From Rhodoplanes sp. Z2-YC6860 (lineage in GTDB: Bacteria; Pseudomonadota; Alphaproteobacteria; Rhizobiales; Xanthobacteraceae): a stretch of 64,000 bases of DNA. Where the stretch lies: positions 3,494,029 to 3,558,028 of the forward strand of contig NZ_CP007440.1 of assembly GCF_001579845.1 (NCBI RefSeq), in the 5' to 3' direction. The notes beneath the pieces were generated by a model, which searched no databases, had not been told where the DNA came from, and worked only from the letters and a program-made list of their open reading frames with translations. Positions 44,941-54,500 of this stretch are shown one piece after another (position 1 is the first letter of the stretch; each line of letters starts with the position of its first letter). The translations under genes and the position numbers were made by a program.

Positions 44941-45138
44941 TTAAACGACGAAAATTTTCTTGCGCGGGCTGTTCTCGGTCAGCAGCACGACATCATGGGT
45001 ATCTCGCTGCACGTCGGCGAGGCCCAACTCCTTCAAGGCGTCTTGCACGGGAAGGGGGACGCGCTCGGCGGCAACCTTGCCGTCGTGCTTGAGCGTCCGC
45101 CAGCAGTCATGAAGTTCGTTCAGCGTAAATCCGGACAT
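44941..45138 (-). CDS. Small hypothetical protein (65 residues)
   Basis: The start at ATG 45138 is chosen because GAGGAGG stands just upstream; a longer open frame to 45423 has no such site. The protein is hydrophilic with an amphipathic helix (FTLNELHDCWRTLKHDGKVAAE) and a basic end (SPRKKIFVV). No family recognised. It is on the same strand as the MBL hydrolase and may be cotranscribed with it. Its divergent neighbour is another small unknown gene. Confidence 0.5.
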   Translation of the reverse strand: MSGFTLNELHDCWRTLKHDGKVAAERVPLPVQDALKELGLADVQRDTHDVVLLTENSPRKKIFVV

Positions 45139-45314
45139 CGGAGCCTCCTCATCTGTCTCGACATTGAGCAGATTCGTTGGGCAGCAAAAAGTCGCGGACG
45201 TGGCGATGCGTTGCCTTATGGCGTTAACAACTAAGGCACGTTGATAACTTCTTGGTGCTCTGGCGGCGATGCTTTCGCGCGATATCCTTTCGTATCGATT
45301 CGCCGGGAGCAGAC

Positions 45315-45509
45315 ATGCACTCAGAGTTTTGTGATCGCTATCGTGAGCGTAAATCGCCGAACCGTGAGATGATCGCGGTTCGAGGTGCCAAAGTTGATTT
45401 GTCGAAGTGGGAGCTGATTTCATTCAGCGCCACTCCACCGAGCAAGATGAAAGCCCTCGCAGAGAAAGGCTTCATCATCCTTGAAGCTGCGGCACGGCGT
45501 GTGGCCTAA
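45315..45509 (+). CDS. Small hypothetical protein (64 residues)
   Basis: ATG 45315 follows GGGAGC at a good distance. The protein is basic, with no membrane segment: MHSEFCDRYRERKSPNREM, then VDLSKWELISFSATPPSKMK. No family was recognised. Its TAA stop shares bases with the TAG stop of the convergent small gene (CTAA at 45506-45509), which supports both being real. Confidence 0.45.
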   Translation: MHSEFCDRYRERKSPNREMIAVRGAKVDLSKWELISFSATPPSKMKALAEKGFIILEAAARRVA

Positions 45510-45664
45510 TTCGAATCCGTTGACTGCTTCCAGTGGAAGTTGCCGCGCCGGGTCGCGATGGTGATATCTTTGAGGCCCATCTCAATGAGCCGATCCTCCA
45601 CGGCTTGAAGCACCTGTTGCAAGCCAAAGCCCTGCTTCAGCTGCTCGCGTAGCTTCTCGTCCAT
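45506..45664 (-). CDS. Very small hypothetical protein (52 residues)
   Basis: The ATG at 45664 is preceded by GGAGGGACC. The chain is mostly helical (MDEKLREQLKQGFGLQQVLQ, AVEDRLIEMGLKD) and ends with a short strand-like segment, ITIATRRGNFHW. It is convergent with the 64-residue gene and shares stop bases with it. An in-frame ATG at 45739 would add 25 less plausible residues. Function unknown. Confidence 0.4.
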   Translation of the reverse strand: MDEKLREQLKQGFGLQQVLQAVEDRLIEMGLKDITIATRRGNFHWKQSTDSN

Positions 45665-45890
45665 TGGTCCCTCCACCAGCCGCGGTACCAATCGGCACGA
45701 AAGGCTGATGGTTCCGTGGCCGGCGAGCGTGGTGCGCATAGGTGCTCATCTAAAATGTCCGCTGAAGGGGCTTGTCCTGCGCGCAGCGGGAGGAGGCGGC
45801 CTTGTGCTGCGACTCCTCCTCTCGCTGCTTCGCCCCAGCCAAACCGTGGCAGCTTGCTTGCGATCCAGGGTCCGGCTCTCGCGATCGACG

Positions 45891-46694
45891 TCAGTCCAGC
45901 TCGCTGCGCTCCTTCATTCCTTGATGGACCTGCTGGAGAAATTCGAAGATCGCCGGATCGAACCAGAGGGCATCAGACCTTGCCTGTGCCTCGGCGAGCG
46001 TTTTGGTATACGCGTTGCGCATAAACTCCTGCTCGGCCTGGGGGGTCGAACGCCTGATGCCGGCGGTACGGGATCGCAAACGCCGAACCAACTCTTTGGC
46101 GGCTTCGGAATTGACGTCCCCCGCCTCTTTCAGCCGGCCGGCTTCGGCCACCATGGCCCTCAGCGCAGCCTTATGGGCATCTCCGCCATACTCTTTCTTG
46201 ATCTCGTCAAAGGTGCGGCTTGCTTGCCCGGTCGGGTCCTGCTCCGCGATCAGAGCTTCGAACCTTGCGAGGAATTTCTTTTTGTCGGTGGATTGCTGCA
46301 CGAGAGTCTCCTTGGTGAGGATTGCCAGCTCATCCAGGGAAAGGTCTCGCCCCTCATCAATCTGACACAGCGCCACCTCTATGAGGCCGATCGCGCGCCT
46401 GATCTTGTCTTGTTGGGACTCCAGGGTTTCGCGTTGCAGTCGCAAAATATCCCGAAGCCGGGATTGGCTCCCGACAAGCTTCTTGATCGATTTGAGGGAC
46501 AGGCCGAGTTCACGAAGCACGATGATCTGGTGCAGACGGGCGATTTGAGTTGGGCCGTATAGGCGCCATCTCGACTCAGCACGGTGAGGGATAACGAGCC
46601 CCTCCCGCTCATAGACCCTGAGCGCCTTGGTGGTGACGCCGAGCCGCCGAGCTGTCTCCCCGGGACCGAACCATCGCTCCTTTCCGCTGCTCAT
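45891..46694 (-). CDS. MerR-family transcriptional regulator
   Basis: The protein is 267 residues from ATG 46694 (GGAAGG upstream). Residues 8-75 are a MerR winged helix (FGPGETARRLGVTTKALRVY, then SRWRLYGPTQIARL and LGLSLKSIKKLVG), followed by a long dimerisation helix. The C-terminal 130 residues are helical, without the cysteines of metal sensors, and resemble in size the effector domain of TipA-type multidrug sensors. No efflux or target gene is adjacent, so it may act mainly on its own promoter and distant genes. Confidence 0.85.
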   Translation of the reverse strand: MSSGKERWFGPGETARRLGVTTKALRVYEREGLVIPHRAESRWRLYGPTQIARLHQIIVLRELGLSLKSIKKLVGSQSRLRDILRLQRETLESQQDKIRRAIGLIEVALCQIDEGRDLSLDELAILTKETLVQQSTDKKKFLARFEALIAEQDPTGQASRTFDEIKKEYGGDAHKAALRAMVAEAGRLKEAGDVNSEAAKELVRRLRSRTAGIRRSTPQAEQEFMRNAYTKTLAEAQARSDALWFDPAIFEFLQQVHQGMKERSELD

Positions 46695-46710
46695 ACCCGA
46701 CCTTCCGTAC

Positions 46711-46747
46711 CGGACCCTCGCTTCTGTAAGGGCGACCCCAGGGTCCG
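46711..46747 (-). promoter_or_regulatory. Inverted repeat in the MerR-gene promoter region
   Basis: CGGACCCT (46711-46718) and AGGGTCCG (46740-46747) form perfect 8-base arms 17 bases before the ATG. On the minus strand TTGCAT and TTACAG stand 18 bases apart across the dyad, a spacing longer than usual and typical of MerR-activated promoters. The promoter call is tentative. Confidence 0.4.
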
Positions 46748-46853
46748 ATGCAAGGGCCCGTCGGCCGGTGCGCTCGCGCCGACCGCTCACCATTGCCCGC
46801 CATTCACGACAAAACCGCGGATACGACGGCGCGCCCAGTTGCGCGGCTGACGA

Positions 46854-48569
46854 TCAGCGCTCTGGCAGCCCGGCCTCGACCATCGCCCGGATAATGCCTT
46901 GGGTCGCCGCCACAAAAACCGGACTGGAATTCCTGGTGGGTGGAGAGATGTTGAGCGCCGTTGTGCCGGGCCGCAGCTTGAGCCCCGCTTGCATCGCTGC
47001 CTTGGCTTCGTCGATCCGGCCGCTTTTCTGCAATGCGGCGGCCAACAACATGTTCGAGCGGCCCGTCGCGGGCGTGATGGCGATCGATCGTTGCAGCCAC
47101 GGCAGCGCGTCCTCGCTGCGATCCAGCACGACGTACGCCCATCCGATGCCGAGGAGCCATGTCCAGCGCGACACCGACGGCGTATCGAAACGATCGGCTT
47201 GCTGAAATGTCGCAAGCGCATCCTCGAAGCGACCGAGGTTGAGCTGTCCGAGGCCGACGAGGTAGAGAGCTCCACCGTTCCACGGGTCGAAGCTCAACAT
47301 CCTGGCGCAGGTGACGAGGCTTTCGACGAAGTGGTTGGTCGCGCTGAGGAAGCGGCAAGAGGTTTCCAGCACCGCGATGGAATTGGGTTTTACGCGCAGC
47401 GCACGCTCAAGCGTCGCGCTGGTCTGGGCCTCGACCGCGGTCGCCTCGTCCGGGCTGAACCAGACCATCTGGATGCCGCGCAGTTGAAGCGAGGCCAGTG
47501 CGACGGCGATGTCGACATTGTCGGGCTCGTCGGCGAGCGCCTTTTTCAGCATCGTCTGCGCCATGCCGAAACGTTCGCGCGTCGTCTGATGGATCGACGC
47601 GAGAGCCTGTTCGATGACGACTTTCGTGCCGCCGGTGGATGCGCCGCGTGTCGCGGACGACCCGGCCTCCAAAATCTCGTTGAGGCGACGCGCCAGCGGA
47701 TGACCGACTCCCGCCGCAAGCCGCGCTTGCTGGAGTTGTGTGTCGGGCATGTCGGAGTCGACTGACACGGTTGCGACCGATTGGACCTCGCCGGTGGCCG
47801 TCCTGATCATGCGCTCGCGCAGGATCCACGATTGCTCGCTGCGCTGCAGTTCGCCGCGCACTTCGAATTCCGATGGCATCGGCGGGGCGGAGGTCTGTTC
47901 GGCGCCTGCGGCCGGCCGCGGTGCGACCACCCGGATGTTGCTGATCCTGGCCAAGCCCTCCGTGAGAAGGCCGGTGACTTCCCCGGCCATGGCTGCGCCG
48001 CGAGGGTCGTTGCTCGCATCGACAATCGGCATCACAGCGACGATCGGCGGCGCGCGCTTGAAGATGAGGCCCGGCCCGAACACGGGAGCGGCAACGGCGA
48101 GCCCGATGACCGCGCAGAGTCCGACAACCGCGGCAGCCGCCGCTCGACCCCGCAAACCGAACAAGAACCCCTGCCGGCTTGGCGGCTCGGCCATCGCCTC
48201 GACGGGCGCGGTTGCGCCAGGGTCCGCAGCCTGAAACGCCTCAGGCGCAGCCGGGCCGGCCGGTGCGGCCGTGACGTCGAGCGTAAAAATATAGCCGCCG
48301 CCGGAGGCGAGCTTGATCATCTGCCGCCGGTCGTCGCCCAGCGCGGTGCGAATCTCGCGGATGCATTGGAAGAGGCTGTCTTCGCCGACGTGGACGTTCG
48401 GCCAGACCGCCTCCATCAATTGCTGCTTGCTCAGGACCAGCCCGGCATTGTCCACGAACAGCCGCAGCATTTGGAAGGTCTTCGGCCGGAGTTTGACTGG
48501 CGCGCCGTCGGAGCCGCGCAACTCGGCGCGCTGCTGATCCAACTCGAACCCGGCAAAACGGAACACCAT
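46854..48569 (-). CDS. CadC/HilA-like winged-helix regulator with membrane helix and TPR domain
   Basis: The protein is 571 residues from ATG 48569 (GGGGGC upstream). Residues about 1-98 form an OmpR-type winged helix (FAGFELDQQRAELRGSDG, then KTFQMLRLFVDNAGLVLSKQ and SLFQCIREIRTALGD). A membrane helix lies at about 143-163. The C-terminal half holds an adenylate-cyclase-like MPIVDAS strand and TPR-like helical repeats (ILETSCRFLSATN, YLVGLGQLNLGRFEDALATF, LPWLQRSIAITPATGRSNML). One-component regulators of this kind transduce envelope signals directly to promoters. It lies beside the two-partner secretion genes, with matching tandem repeats at 48654-48673 and 50776-50799. Confidence 0.83.
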   Translation of the reverse strand: MVFRFAGFELDQQRAELRGSDGAPVKLRPKTFQMLRLFVDNAGLVLSKQQLMEAVWPNVHVGEDSLFQCIREIRTALGDDRRQMIKLASGGGYIFTLDVTAAPAGPAAPEAFQAADPGATAPVEAMAEPPSRQGFLFGLRGRAAAAAVVGLCAVIGLAVAAPVFGPGLIFKRAPPIVAVMPIVDASNDPRGAAMAGEVTGLLTEGLARISNIRVVAPRPAAGAEQTSAPPMPSEFEVRGELQRSEQSWILRERMIRTATGEVQSVATVSVDSDMPDTQLQQARLAAGVGHPLARRLNEILEAGSSATRGASTGGTKVVIEQALASIHQTTRERFGMAQTMLKKALADEPDNVDIAVALASLQLRGIQMVWFSPDEATAVEAQTSATLERALRVKPNSIAVLETSCRFLSATNHFVESLVTCARMLSFDPWNGGALYLVGLGQLNLGRFEDALATFQQADRFDTPSVSRWTWLLGIGWAYVVLDRSEDALPWLQRSIAITPATGRSNMLLAAALQKSGRIDEAKAAMQAGLKLRPGTTALNISPPTRNSSPVFVAATQGIIRAMVEAGLPER

Positions 48570-48653
48570 GCCCCCACACGTGCGGCGCTCAACCGCCCGA
48601 TCCAGCTGCACAATCGCGAAAATGTCCTAAACCACAGCTTTGGAGAGAAGGTA

Positions 48654-48673
48654 TCAGAAAACTTCAGAATATC
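48654..48673 (+). promoter_or_regulatory. Tandem 10-bp repeat upstream of the winged-helix regulator gene
   Basis: TCAGAAAACT at 48654 is followed directly by TCAGAATATC at 48664. It is 84 bases from the regulator start, in the gap between that gene and the end of the TpsB gene (48570-48757). OmpR-type winged helices bind direct repeats with 10-11 base period, so this is a candidate autoregulatory site. A nearly identical pair lies at 50776-50799. Confidence 0.45.
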
Positions 48674-48757
48674 CCCACCGCGACATCAGGACGCCGCTAA
48701 GACACAGCGGGCCGCCGTGGAAAACGGAGCCCTGACGCGGGCGATGGCGGAGAACGC

Positions 48758-50500
48758 TCAATACCGCAGCAGGAAGCCGGTATAGAGCCGGTAGCCGTCG
48801 AGCGACTGTTCGGTCGCGTTGCGTCCATCGCCGGTGACGCGGCTCCACTCGATGAAGCCGTAACCGTCGGGCTGATCCGGTCCCGGCGGCGCGAAATTGG
48901 CGCGCAGGCCCGTGCCGTAGCTGACGGCATAGACGCTGGCGGTTTCGACCGCGCTGGCCTGCCAGAGGATGCGTTGGCCGGCCGAGGCGTAGACATAAGG
49001 TGTCAGCACGACACCACCCAGCGCGGCAGGCACCACGAACGGACGGCCGAGCTCGCCGCGGACCGACCACGCCGTATCGCCCGGGAGCGCGCCCGACGTG
49101 AAGCCCGACAGCGCCTTGGCGCCGGTGATGTCGAACTGCTCGGAGGTGAGCATCGCCTTGTGGAAGGAGGTCTGCCCGGACGCCATGGCGGCGAGGAAGA
49201 AGTTCTCGGGCAGCGATTGGTTGATCTCGATGCGGCCGTCCCATTTGTCGAACACCGCGTCGGCACCGGCGCGCGACAGCGGCAGCAGCGGATCGGCATC
49301 GGCGGCGGTGCGGGCGCCGAGCCCGGAAAGGCCGCGCGAGTAATTGGTGGCGAACAGGATCGTGGTCCCGGTGGAGCGGCTGCGCACGATGCCTTCGAAG
49401 GCCGCGCGCACGACGCGGGTGCGGTCGAGGCTCAGCGGGACGCGCGGCGTGATCGCGAGCGTATCGATCTCTTCGTCGGTCGCCTCGTAGCGGGCGCTTG
49501 CGGTCAGCTCCATATCGCGCAGCTTGACGATGTCGTAGGAGAGCTTGGCGCGCGCCTGCCGGAACTGGCCCTGCGAGGCCACGAGCGCATTGACGCGCGG
49601 TGTGGTGACGCCGTCCGTGGCGCCGAGCTCGAGCTTCCAGCCGTCGATACCGATCGGCACCAGGAAAGAGCCGGTGAGATAGCGGCGCGTCGGGTGTTGC
49701 GTGATGAAGTCGCGATCCGGCAGACCCGCAGCCGAGATGGTGAGCTGCTCACCTAGTCCCATCAGGCTGTTGAGTGCGGCGGTGCCGACCAACTGGCCGG
49801 TGCCGAACACCGCGGGCAGGGCGTTGTCGCCATAGAGGCTCGCCGAGACCGGGTGGTAACGTCCGGTGAGCACCAGGATCGAGCCGCCGATCTCCTTGCC
49901 GGCCGCGAACGTGGCGTTGAGGATCAGCCCCGGCGCTTCGCCGGCGATCAGCAATTGCCGTTCGAGCGCCTTCTGCGTGAGGTGGGTCTTGTGAACGAGC
50001 GGCGACAGCACCCAGGCGACCCAGCTGCGCACGTTCGGCGCCAGCGCCTCCAGATCCATGCGCTCGATATAGCCGTCGATCACCCGGAGCTTGATGCTCG
50101 CGGCCTTCTCGAACTCCTGTGGCAGGATGACGACGCGCGCCAGCGGGAAGCCTGCGCGCACGTAGATCTGCTGCAGCTTGTCGGCGAACTCGAACACGTC
50201 GGCGACCGTGACGGTCTTGCCGATCAGCGGCTCGGAAATCTGTTCGCGTTGCGCTTTGAGCTCTTCGAATTCGTCCTGGACGGAAAAGCCAAGGAGCTTG
50301 AAGCGGAGCCTCCGCGCTTCGGCGGGGATTTGGGCGCCGGCCGGCACCTGCGGCAACGCAATGCGCGCGCCGCCGGGCGCCGGCGGGACCACCGGCGGTT
50401 GCACCTGGCTGGGCGATGGAATCTGCGAAGGCGCTTGCGCAAATGCAACGCCGCCGGCCATCAGCCAGACGCCGGCGCAAACAACCGCAACCCACTTCAC
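48758..50500 (-). CDS. Two-partner secretion outer-membrane transporter (TpsB; ShlB/FhaC/HecB family)
   Basis: The 580-residue protein has a signal peptide (cleavage after GGVAFAQ) and a Pro-rich linker. POTRA-type domains span about 60-215 (RFKLLGFSVQDEFEELKAQR, then VFEFADKLQQIYVRAGFPLARV and IKLRVIDGYIERMDLE). A 16-strand beta barrel follows, ending in the aromatic YTGFLLRY expected of outer-membrane proteins. The family motif VRGELG is present near residue 480. It exports the TpsA protein encoded on the opposite strand (51580-57867). The genes are divergent, not tpsB-tpsA in tandem as usual, with 381 bases plus a small gene between them. Confidence 0.9.
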   Translation of the reverse strand: MKWVAVVCAGVWLMAGGVAFAQAPSQIPSPSQVQPPVVPPAPGGARIALPQVPAGAQIPAEARRLRFKLLGFSVQDEFEELKAQREQISEPLIGKTVTVADVFEFADKLQQIYVRAGFPLARVVILPQEFEKAASIKLRVIDGYIERMDLEALAPNVRSWVAWVLSPLVHKTHLTQKALERQLLIAGEAPGLILNATFAAGKEIGGSILVLTGRYHPVSASLYGDNALPAVFGTGQLVGTAALNSLMGLGEQLTISAAGLPDRDFITQHPTRRYLTGSFLVPIGIDGWKLELGATDGVTTPRVNALVASQGQFRQARAKLSYDIVKLRDMELTASARYEATDEEIDTLAITPRVPLSLDRTRVVRAAFEGIVRSRSTGTTILFATNYSRGLSGLGARTAADADPLLPLSRAGADAVFDKWDGRIEINQSLPENFFLAAMASGQTSFHKAMLTSEQFDITGAKALSGFTSGALPGDTAWSVRGELGRPFVVPAALGGVVLTPYVYASAGQRILWQASAVETASVYAVSYGTGLRANFAPPGPDQPDGYGFIEWSRVTGDGRNATEQSLDGYRLYTGFLLRY

Positions 50501-50881
50501 GTTACTGCGCCCCGCTAGGCTGCGCCAGCCTTCTCCATCCGCGGTGCAATACAGAATGCCCCAATTGCATAGTCATTCGATCCCCAGCATCGTCGCCCGT
50601 GAGCCCGATCGTTGCGACACGGCGGCCAAGCAAGCGGCGTCAAGCTAACGCAGGTGCCGTGAGGCAGCTAATTGACGGGGCTCTTTCAACATCGCTGCAC
50701 ACAGCCATGGGTGCTGGGTCAAACAATTGATATGACTGGACATTGTTCTTCTGCCGAAATCATCGGCCGCGCATTTCAGAAAAAATCAGAAAAAATCAGT
50801 GTCGTCTTGAACGCAGGCGAAATTTAACGGTCCGAGCGAGCGCGAACCGCGACAACCTTTGCGCTAACCGGGAATGCTGAA
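50501..50881. promoter_or_regulatory. Divergent promoter region of the secretion locus with tandem 10-bp repeats
   Basis: This 381-base gap has no gene. At 50776-50799 the unit TCAGAAAAAA is repeated directly (50776 and 50786) and followed by a third TCAG. The site is 82 bases from the GTG of the first plus-strand gene and matches the repeat in front of the winged-helix regulator gene (48654-48673). The stretch 50690-50800 is AT-rich. No clear -35/-10 elements were assigned. Confidence 0.5.
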
Positions 50882-51571
50882 GTGATCGTTCGGACCGTTC
50901 TTGCAGCCACTTGGGCTGGACTGCTATCGTTTGCCGCTTTCGGTTTTTCTGGTCTCAGCGCTTCGTCACAAGAACTTTCCAAAGAACCTCCCAAAGAACT
51001 TCCGAAGTACGAAACGGCCGGCTTCCGCGACGCCCGCTTCGGCATGACCGAGCAGGACGTGCGCGCGGTCGTCAGCAAAACGCTGGGCGTCAAGCCGGCC
51101 GACATCACCGCCGGCACGAACACGATCGAAGGCACCAGCGTGCTGACCGTAAAGGTCGCCTCGCTTGACCCCGGACCCGGACCCGCACGCGTCGCCTATA
51201 TCTTCGGACACAGCAGCAAGAAGCTCATCCAGGTGAACGTGGTCTGGGGCGAGGACGCGGCGCAGGGCGTCGACACGATGCTCGCCGCGGGCACGAGGCT
51301 GCAGCGCTACTTCGCCGAGTTTGCCTGGAAGAAGGACGCGGCGCGCGCCGGCATTCCGGTCGGCGATAACACCGTGGTGCTGTTTGCCGGCGATGACGAC
51401 AAGAAAGGCTCGGTGCGCCTCATCATCGATGGCGTGAAGTACCAGATGCAGCGCCAAGGCAATCAGCCGGCGACGTCGCCCGAGCCGAAAGGGCCGCCGA
51501 AGCTGATCCTGAATTACATTTCGGATCGGGAGAATCCGGACATCGCCAGGATTGAGAAGGGCAAGTTCTAA
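50882..51571 (+). CDS. Small exported protein cotranscribed with TpsA
   Basis: The protein is 229 residues from GTG 50882. The signal peptide covers about residues 1-29 (MIVRTVLAATWAGLLSFAAF, cleavage near SASSQ), followed by a KEPPKELPKY linker. The central part has GFRDARFGMTEQDVRAVVSK and VAYIFGHSSKKLIQVNVVWG, which suggest an alpha/beta periplasmic domain. No named family was recognised. Its stop is 8 bases before the GTG of the TpsA gene, so the two are cotranscribed; a chaperone or accessory role in secretion is possible but is inference only. Confidence 0.75.
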   Translation: MIVRTVLAATWAGLLSFAAFGFSGLSASSQELSKEPPKELPKYETAGFRDARFGMTEQDVRAVVSKTLGVKPADITAGTNTIEGTSVLTVKVASLDPGPGPARVAYIFGHSSKKLIQVNVVWGEDAAQGVDTMLAAGTRLQRYFAEFAWKKDAARAGIPVGDNTVVLFAGDDDKKGSVRLIIDGVKYQMQRQGNQPATSPEPKGPPKLILNYISDRENPDIARIEKGKF

Positions 51572-51579
51572 ACACGTCG

Positions 51580-54500
51580 GTGCGGCTCGACGCGCACACG
51601 GCTCACGGGTTGCAGAGGGCAGGGGCTAGCAGAGTGCAATTCGACAAGCGCCAGCGCCGGGCTGTTCGGCGACCGACGCGTGACATTTCGGGGAAGCGCG
51701 ACCCTGGCGCCTTCGCCTGCGCGCTGCTGCTTGCCTACGGCACCACCGCGCCCGCCTTCGCCGATCCGGTGCTGCCGAACGGCGGCTCGGTCGCTGCCGG
51801 CAGCGCCACGATCACCCAGCCCAACAGCAGCACGCTCAACGTCAATCAGAGCACCAGCCAGGCGATCGTCAACTGGCAGTCGTTCTCGCTCGGCCAGGGA
51901 ACCACCGTCAATTTCAACCAGCCGTCCTCGGCGTCTGCGACGCTGAACCGCGTGCTCGGCTCGACGCCCTCGACCATCGCCGGCACGATCAATGCGCCGG
52001 GTACGGTGCTGCTGGTCAATCCGAACGGCATCGCCATCACCAAGGATGGCGTGGTCAATGTCGGCTCGTTCGCGGCCTCCACGCTCGACATCAAGAACGA
52101 GGATTTTCTGTCCGGCCGATACAAGTTCACCGGCAATGGCGGCTCGGCGGCCGTCACCAATGCAGGCCGCATCAACGTGTCGGACGGCGGCTTCGCCGCG
52201 CTGCTCGGCGGCCAGGTCGCGAATTCCGGCGTCATCTCGGCGCGGCTCGGCAAGGTTGGGCTGGGCGCAGGCGAACTGATCACGCTCGATCTCGCCGGCG
52301 ACGGCTTCCTCTCCGTTGCGGTGCCGTCCTCGCAGCTCGGCAACCTGGTCGATGCCAATGGCGCGCTCGTCACCAATTCCGGCACGATCCGCGCGAGCGG
52401 CGGGCAGGTGTTCCTCAGCGCCGCGACCGCGGCGAACATTCTGCGCGATGCCGTCAACGTGCCGGGCACTATTCGCGCCAACTCGGTGGGCACACGCGGC
52501 GGCAAGATCGTCATCAACGGCGGCCTTGGCGGCAAGGTCAATGTCACCGGGCGCCTCGCGGCGAACGGCAGCCGCAAGCACGGCACCAATGGCGGCAGCA
52601 TCGCGGTCACCGGCGCTGCGGTGAGTGTCACCGGCAAGGTCACGGCCAACGGCAAGAACGGCGGTGCGATCAGCGTCGCGGCCACGAACGACCTCGCGGT
52701 GTCCGGCAGCGTTGCGGCCGCGGGCCGCGACGGTGTGGGCGGCCGCATCGATCTCACCGGTGCGGATGTCAAAGTCCTGGGCGCGCTCATCGACGCATCC
52801 GGTACGACCGGCGGCGGCTTGGTCCGCATCGGTGGCACCTTCCAGGGCGGCAATGGCGAACCGTCGAGCGTCTTCTATCAATCGGCCGTCGGCCGTTTCG
52901 GCGTGCTGCCGGATCTCGCTTTGGCCCAGACCGTGAGCATCGACGCCGGCACCACCATCAACGTGTCAGCCAAGACCTCCGGCGATGGCGGTAGCGCCAT
53001 CGTGTGGTCGCAGCAGACCACGAGCTTCACCGGCACTGTGCTCGGCAGCGGTGGCGCGAACGGCGGCAATGGCGGCTTCGTCGAAGTCTCGGGCAAGGAG
53101 CATCTGGCGCTGGGCGGCAGCTTCGACCTCCGCGCCGCCCATGGCAGCTTCGGAACGCTGCTGGCTGATCCCGGCAGCATCAATATCCAGAGCGGCGGCA
53201 ACACCTACAACGGCACCGATACCTTCAACGACGGCTATCTGAACGCGCTGCTGGCGGGCGCGAATGTGGTTCTCGACACCAACAACGCGTCGGGCGCCAA
53301 CGGGACCACGGGCGACATCACGCTGATGAGCGGCGCCTCGCTGTCGTGGAACGCCGCGACCACGCTCACGCTCAACGCCGCGCACGACATTATTTTCCAG
53401 AACAATGCGAGCATCACCGCCGGCAGCGGCGGCAGCGTTGTGCTGAACGCCGACAGCGCCGGCTCAGGCTCCGGTACGGTCACGTTCCAAGGCACCGGCA
53501 CACAGGTCACGGTGAGCGGCGGCGGCAGCGTTTCCGCCTATTACAATCCGGCGGTCTTCAACACGCCCGATTTCGACACCACGAAAGTATCCGGCCCGTT
53601 GACGGCTTACATGCTGGTCAATACGGCGGACGACTTCCTGTCCATCACCAATCAGGTCTTCAAGTACTACGCGCTCGCGAAGGATCTCGACCTCGGCCAG
53701 ATCGGTGCGCGCGGCACGTTCAACAGCACCTTCGATGGCCGGATGCACACGATCACCTATTCGAGCGTGGGCTCGGCCTCCAATCCCAACCCCTCGCTAT
53801 TCGCCACGATCGGCGAGCCAGGCACGATCCGCAATCTGGGCGTCAACTTTACGGTATCGGAGACAGCCGCGATCAATCACGTCGGCGGGATCGCCGGCAC
53901 CAACAACGGGGTGATCGAAAACTCCTTTGCAATCGCCAACGTCCTGTACTTGCCAATGCCCCCGGCCGGTTCTGGGATCGACACCGCCTATGTCGGCGGC
54001 CTCGTCGGCGAAAACGGCGCGAACGGAACGATTAACAACTCCTCTGCAAGTGGGATTATCTGGGGCGGATTGGCCGCCGGAGGTCTGGTTGGTCTCAACA
54101 GCGGCGTGATCACCAATTCGTCGGCGAGCACCACGATTAGAACCAACTCCTTGTCGGTGAGCCCGTTCAGTGGCTCCATTCAGGTGTATTCCGGGATCGG
54201 CGGCGGGCTGGTTGGCGTCAATGCCAGCGGCGCCGTAATCCTGAATTCATTCGCGACCGGTGACGTGACGTTCTCCAGTTCGAGCGGCGGCGCGATGGGC
54301 GGCCTAGTCGGCATCAACGGCGGGTCGATCTACAACTCGTTCGCAACAGGTTCGGTGTCCGCCAACGGCGATGCCGGCGGTCTGGTCGGGCAAAACAGCG
54401 GCAATATCTCCGGATCTTTTGCGACCGGCAATGCCGCGAGCAGCGGAACCCTTGGGTACTGGTTTCGTGAACACCTGGACACTGGGCCCCGGACCGCGGC

